Source: Victivallales bacterium (GTDB lineage: Bacteria > Verrucomicrobiota > Lentisphaeria > Oligosphaerales > Lenti-02). From it: a stretch of 7,831 nucleotides of DNA. The notes under the pieces were generated by a model that was not told the origin of the DNA, made no database searches, and was given only the letters and a program-made list of their open reading frames with translations. The position numbers and the translations under genes were made by a program. Shown one piece after another: positions 5,083 through 7,831 of this stretch; position 1 is the first letter of the stretch; each line of letters begins with the position of its first letter. Where the stretch lies: assembly GCA_018648945.1 (NCBI GenBank), contig JABGQJ010000355.1, forward strand, positions 1-7,831, read 5' to 3'.

Positions 5083-7617
5083 ATGAGTGCCAGACCAATG
5101 AGTAGCCGTAGACGAACCGCCCTGCCATGCATACGATGGTTCCTGAGGGGCCACGCGATCTCCTGCTTCGCTCTGTTCGCAGCGATTGGTGTCGCCGCCC
5201 AGGCGCCCGGTGCCGGGGAAGGTGTGCCCACCCACCACAAGGCCGTCCTGGCGCTGAAACCGGTCGGTTACTGGCCCGCCGACGAGGGGCAGGGCAAGGT
5301 CCTGCACGATCGCTCAGGGAACGCCAATCACGGTACGGTCTACGCCGTGCCTTGGCAGGACGATTCGCTGGTCTTCGAGAACGACGTGTACCAGTGGATT
5401 CAGGTCCCCTGTCGCGAATCCTACCGCAGCCGCAGTTTCTCGATGGGTGGCTGGGTGTTCAGCACTCTGCACAAACGGAAGCCAACGGGCGGAGACAAGG
5501 AGTTCCAGTTTGGTGCCCTGATCATAGGGCAACCGCTCAAGCTGCAAGGCGGCGGCAAACTCAAATGGGGATGCTGCTGGGGCGGCCGCCTCGAGCCCGG
5601 CGGTGCCATGCTGCGATTTGGCCTGCCCGGCAAGAGCGGCCTGTCGGCCATCGAGATCGCCAGCGGCAAGGAGGCCTACGTCCCTGGCACGGACAAGCGG
5701 GGGAAGGAGGCACACAAGGCCTCGCCCGGCATGCTGGGGAAGGTAGAGCCCAGCGCCTGTCTCCGATCCGGGAAGTGGCAGCATGTCATCTACACCTACG
5801 CCCAGTCGGGCGAAGCCAAGCTGTACATCGCCGGCAAGCTGGTCCATACGGCCACGAACGTGCCCTACACCCCAGCCAAGACTCCCTTCGTGATCGGTGG
5901 CGGACGCTGGGGGACGTTCAATCTCGGCGGCACGCTCTCCATGGCAGGTTCGCTCAAAGACATGGTGATCTTCGACCGGACGCTGAGCCAGAAGGAGATT
6001 CGGACGCTTGCGGGTACGAAGCCCGCAGGCAAACCCGGCGGGGTCGCCATTGCCGACGCTGGGGGGCTGAATCTGCCCAAGGGCCTGACTGAGTTGGCCA
6101 AACTCGTCAGAAGCACGTCGCTGGATCGCAACCTCCGCGCCGAAGCTGCGCTGAAAATGGCGGGCATGGGAGAGAAGGCAAAGGAGGCGGTGCCTGCACT
6201 CGCCGGCGAGCTGGCGAAGATCGACCGTGCGAACGGCGCGCATCTCCCTCGCGTCGAGGAGTTCTTCCGCAATGCTCTCATCAAGGCCCTGCTGGCGATT
6301 GACCCGATGAGCGAGAAGACGAAAACGGCCCTCGCCGACGCTCTGGCGAAGCCCTACTTCGCGACCCTTGACCTTACCAAGGACTACCTGAAGGACATCG
6401 CGCCGCTGGTCCGGTCGGGCAAGGAGATGGAGGCGCTGGCGAAGATCAGAGAGCACTTCGGCAAACTTCCCACACTACCCAAACTGGTCGGCTGGGGATC
6501 GGCCGAACGAGCGGGGCAACTCGATGAGATCGGCGCCGTCCTCCCCCTGCGACAGGAGTATTTCGACCGGTACATCAGCAAGGGCATTCCCTTTGCCGAC
6601 GCCCACTACAACGCCTACAACCAGATCGATACCCACAAGGGCTCGTCCTACCTGACGGTCGTCGAACGGGTTCCCTACCGAGAGGTGCTGGACCTGTACG
6701 AGAAACAGTTGAAGTCTCTTGCCGACCAGAAACCCGATCCCGAGGGGAAATGGTCCCGGGTCAGGATCGTGAGAATCGGGCCCGACGGCACCATGGAGCA
6801 GCGTGTGTTGATGGGCGATTGGTTCATCTACGATGCGCGCGACGCGAAGATGGATGGCTGGGCGGTGGCCTTCGACCGGGATGGCTATATCCACCTGCTT
6901 GGCGGACAGCACAACCAGCCGAGGCAGGCCAATTACGTGCCCGGAAGCTGGGAGAAGCTCGGCGTGGCGGAAGGGGACAGCAGGCCTCAGGTCATGTATT
7001 GGGTCTCCAAGACGCCCGGCAGCATCGACTCCTTCGAATTCATGGGCCAGAAGAACAACCCCCGCAGTGTGGTTGGCTGGATGAACTACATGAACTTCGC
7101 CCGCGATCCCAAGGGCAGGCTCTTCGTCTACGGCAGAGGGCGAATGTGGAGCTGGGCTCTCGTGCGCTATGATGCCGATGAGAAGCGCTGGATCGAGATC
7201 CGTGGCAGCGCGGCGGCCATGCTACGTGATGCCGAGAAGGAGAACCCCAAGTGGTCTGCCGCCCTCGGTGACACCATGCCCTATTACGGTCCTGGTGACG
7301 GCGTGGTCGGCGCCTGGCAGCCCGGGGCGTACAACTTCAACCGTGGCTGGGGAGGCAGAGCGCTGTCGTTCGACAGAACCGGCAGAATGCATGTGCGGAT
7401 GGCAATTCTGGGCGTGGGCGTAGACGGACGCATGACCAGCGGGCCGGTCTACGCGTACTCGGACGACTTGGGCCAGTCCTTCCACGCGGCGGATGGCAAG
7501 CTGCTGAAGCTCCCCCTCACGGTGAACCCCATACCAAGCCATGACGGCAGCACGGCCAGTGGCCCCCTCAAAACGCGCTATGACCTCTGGGCTTCGCTGG
7601 TCAAGGAACTACCGTAA
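5083..7617 (+). CDS. Secreted LamG / helical-repeat / BNR-like protein
   Basis: Length is 844 residues. The ATG at 5083 has a weak AAGAGA 6 bases before it; an in-frame ATG at 5098 lacks any site. Residues 1-41 look like a signal peptide: basic start (SRRR), hydrophobic 25-39, cleavage after about AQA41. The Arg run does not exclude Tat export. Residues 51-310 are a LamG/concanavalin-like domain, opening with LKPVGYWPADEG and closing with GKWQHVIYTY, GEAKLYIAG and LKDMVIFDRTLSQKEI. Residues about 331-430 are Ala/Leu-rich helices, HEAT-like (AEAALKMAGMGEKAKEAVPA). Residues about 465-840 form a beta-propeller-like region with AFDRDGYIHLLGGQHNQP (from 596), repeated YD/FDRTGRMHVR strands and an Asp-box-type SDDLGQSF (793-800), resembling the BNR_4 family found among sialidase-, rhamnosidase- and lyase-like proteins. 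It likely binds or cleaves a polysaccharide; catalytic residues cannot be named. It lies 42 bases after the hydrolase remnant, on the same strand. Confidence 0.88.
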   Translation: MSARPMSSRRRTALPCIRWFLRGHAISCFALFAAIGVAAQAPGAGEGVPTHHKAVLALKPVGYWPADEGQGKVLHDRSGNANHGTVYAVPWQDDSLVFENDVYQWIQVPCRESYRSRSFSMGGWVFSTLHKRKPTGGDKEFQFGALIIGQPLKLQGGGKLKWGCCWGGRLEPGGAMLRFGLPGKSGLSAIEIASGKEAYVPGTDKRGKEAHKASPGMLGKVEPSACLRSGKWQHVIYTYAQSGEAKLYIAGKLVHTATNVPYTPAKTPFVIGGGRWGTFNLGGTLSMAGSLKDMVIFDRTLSQKEIRTLAGTKPAGKPGGVAIADAGGLNLPKGLTELAKLVRSTSLDRNLRAEAALKMAGMGEKAKEAVPALAGELAKIDRANGAHLPRVEEFFRNALIKALLAIDPMSEKTKTALADALAKPYFATLDLTKDYLKDIAPLVRSGKEMEALAKIREHFGKLPTLPKLVGWGSAERAGQLDEIGAVLPLRQEYFDRYISKGIPFADAHYNAYNQIDTHKGSSYLTVVERVPYREVLDLYEKQLKSLADQKPDPEGKWSRVRIVRIGPDGTMEQRVLMGDWFIYDARDAKMDGWAVAFDRDGYIHLLGGQHNQPRQANYVPGSWEKLGVAEGDSRPQVMYWVSKTPGSIDSFEFMGQKNNPRSVVGWMNYMNFARDPKGRLFVYGRGRMWSWALVRYDADEKRWIEIRGSAAAMLRDAEKENPKWSAALGDTMPYYGPGDGVVGAWQPGAYNFNRGWGGRALSFDRTGRMHVRMAILGVGVDGRMTSGPVYAYSDDLGQSFHAADGKLLKLPLTVNPIPSHDGSTASGPLKTRYDLWASLVKELP
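7459..7482 (+). other. Asp-box (BNR) motif SDDLGQSF
   Basis: Residues 793-800 of the LamG/BNR protein fit the Asp-box pattern S-x-D-x-G-x-(T/S)-(W/F), a beta-hairpin turn found in sialidase-type propellers. The motif is structural rather than catalytic. Only one clear copy is visible, so the blades are divergent. Confidence 0.7.
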
Positions 7618-7708
7618 GCGGGACATGCTGCGGGAGCGGCACGGCACCCCACACCCGCCCCGGTCCCGGACGCCTCTGTGGCCCCATTGCCACCAACAAG
7701 CCCTGACT

Positions 7709-7713
7709 GGGAG
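7709..7713 (+). promoter_or_regulatory. Ribosome binding site for the gene starting at 7724
   Basis: GGGAG lies 10 bases before the ATG at 7724 and is the clearest Shine-Dalgarno-like site in the window. It favours this start over the ATG at 7714, which lies too close to it and opens a frame with less coding-like content. Confidence 0.55.
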
Positions 7714-7723
7714 ATGATCAGAC

Positions 7724-7831
7724 ATGGAAGCCATTTCGGCACGAGACCGCGAGATCCTGAGACAGCGGGCACAGCTCCAACTCGACTATGCGAATGCACC
7801 GCAGAACGACGCCATCCTGAGGAAATGGCAG
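7724..7831 (+). CDS. N-terminus of an unidentified protein, possibly UroD/corrinoid methyltransferase-like, 3' truncated
   Basis: Only the first 36 codons are present (MEAISARDREILRQRAQLQL... AILRKWQ), a charged amphipathic helix without a signal peptide, so the product is probably cytoplasmic. The pattern of a helix with a DREILR-type start, then a proline/asparagine turn and a Trp helix, resembles from memory the N-terminus of uroporphyrinogen-decarboxylase-like proteins (corrinoid/CoM methyltransferase relatives) common in Lentisphaerota, Planctomycetota and Armatimonadota. This is a weak match on a short piece. The 106-base gap before it (7618-7723) holds no clear terminator. If the identification holds, it is a cytosolic enzyme and not an obvious part of the glycan locus. 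Confidence 0.5.
   Translation, partial: MEAISARDREILRQRAQLQLDYANAPQNDAILRKWQ

Noticed and set aside
4830..5105. 91-codon frame as a genuine small gene
   Set aside because: Its second half reads the duplicated hydrolase tail out of frame, and the same wrong-frame peptide appears at copy 1, so it is better explained as a gene remnant. It would also overlap the next gene's start. It is kept as a pseudogene and a finding.
1..7831. CRISPR arrays, tRNA or rRNA genes, phage or insertion sequence genes
   Set aside because: No regularly spaced short repeats, cloverleaf sequences, conserved rRNA segments or transposase motifs were seen on either strand.

Overview
The window is a GC-rich bacterial stretch (roughly 60-65% G+C by eye) with every credible gene on the + strand. 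The protein repertoire is typical of the PVC group (Planctomycetota, Lentisphaerota, Verrucomicrobiota) and of other glycan-degrading bacteria such as Armatimonadota: a cellulase-type glycoside hydrolase, a giant hydrazine-synthase-alpha-like (HzsA-related) c-type cytochrome, and a secreted LamG plus BNR-type protein. No ribosomal or other marker gene is present, so the phylum is an inference.

Layout: (1) bases 1-585 hold the 3' part of a GH5-like hydrolase gene cut off by the window start. (2) Bases 586-885 are a 300-base gap with no credible gene but several GC-rich inverted repeats. (3) Bases 886-4833 encode a 1315-residue exported protein. It joins an N-terminal beta-rich domain, a helical linker, a PD40/TolB-like propeller with HzsA-type motifs, two c-type haem sites (CVGCH and CGECH) and a C-terminal second propeller. 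(4) Bases 4830-5082 contain a gene remnant. A plausible GTG start overlaps the previous stop, but the frame runs after about 29 codons into a 119-base near-exact copy (116/119) of the 3' end of the hydrolase gene at 427-545. (5) Bases 5083-7617 encode an 844-residue exported LamG / helical-repeat / BNR-like protein. (6) A new gene starts at 7724 and runs off the window end; its first 36 codons weakly resemble UroD/corrinoid-methyltransferase-like proteins.

How they may work together: the two complete genes have export signals, and the hydrolase family is normally extracytoplasmic, so the cluster looks like a polysaccharide-processing locus that includes an extracytoplasmic multi-domain cytochrome. 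Nothing here supports anammox: no HzsB, HzsC or hydrazine dehydrogenase is visible. The best leads are the out-of-place 119-base hydrolase tail, whose differences from its parent are mostly synonymous, and the HzsA-like/second-propeller fusion, whose substrate is unknown.
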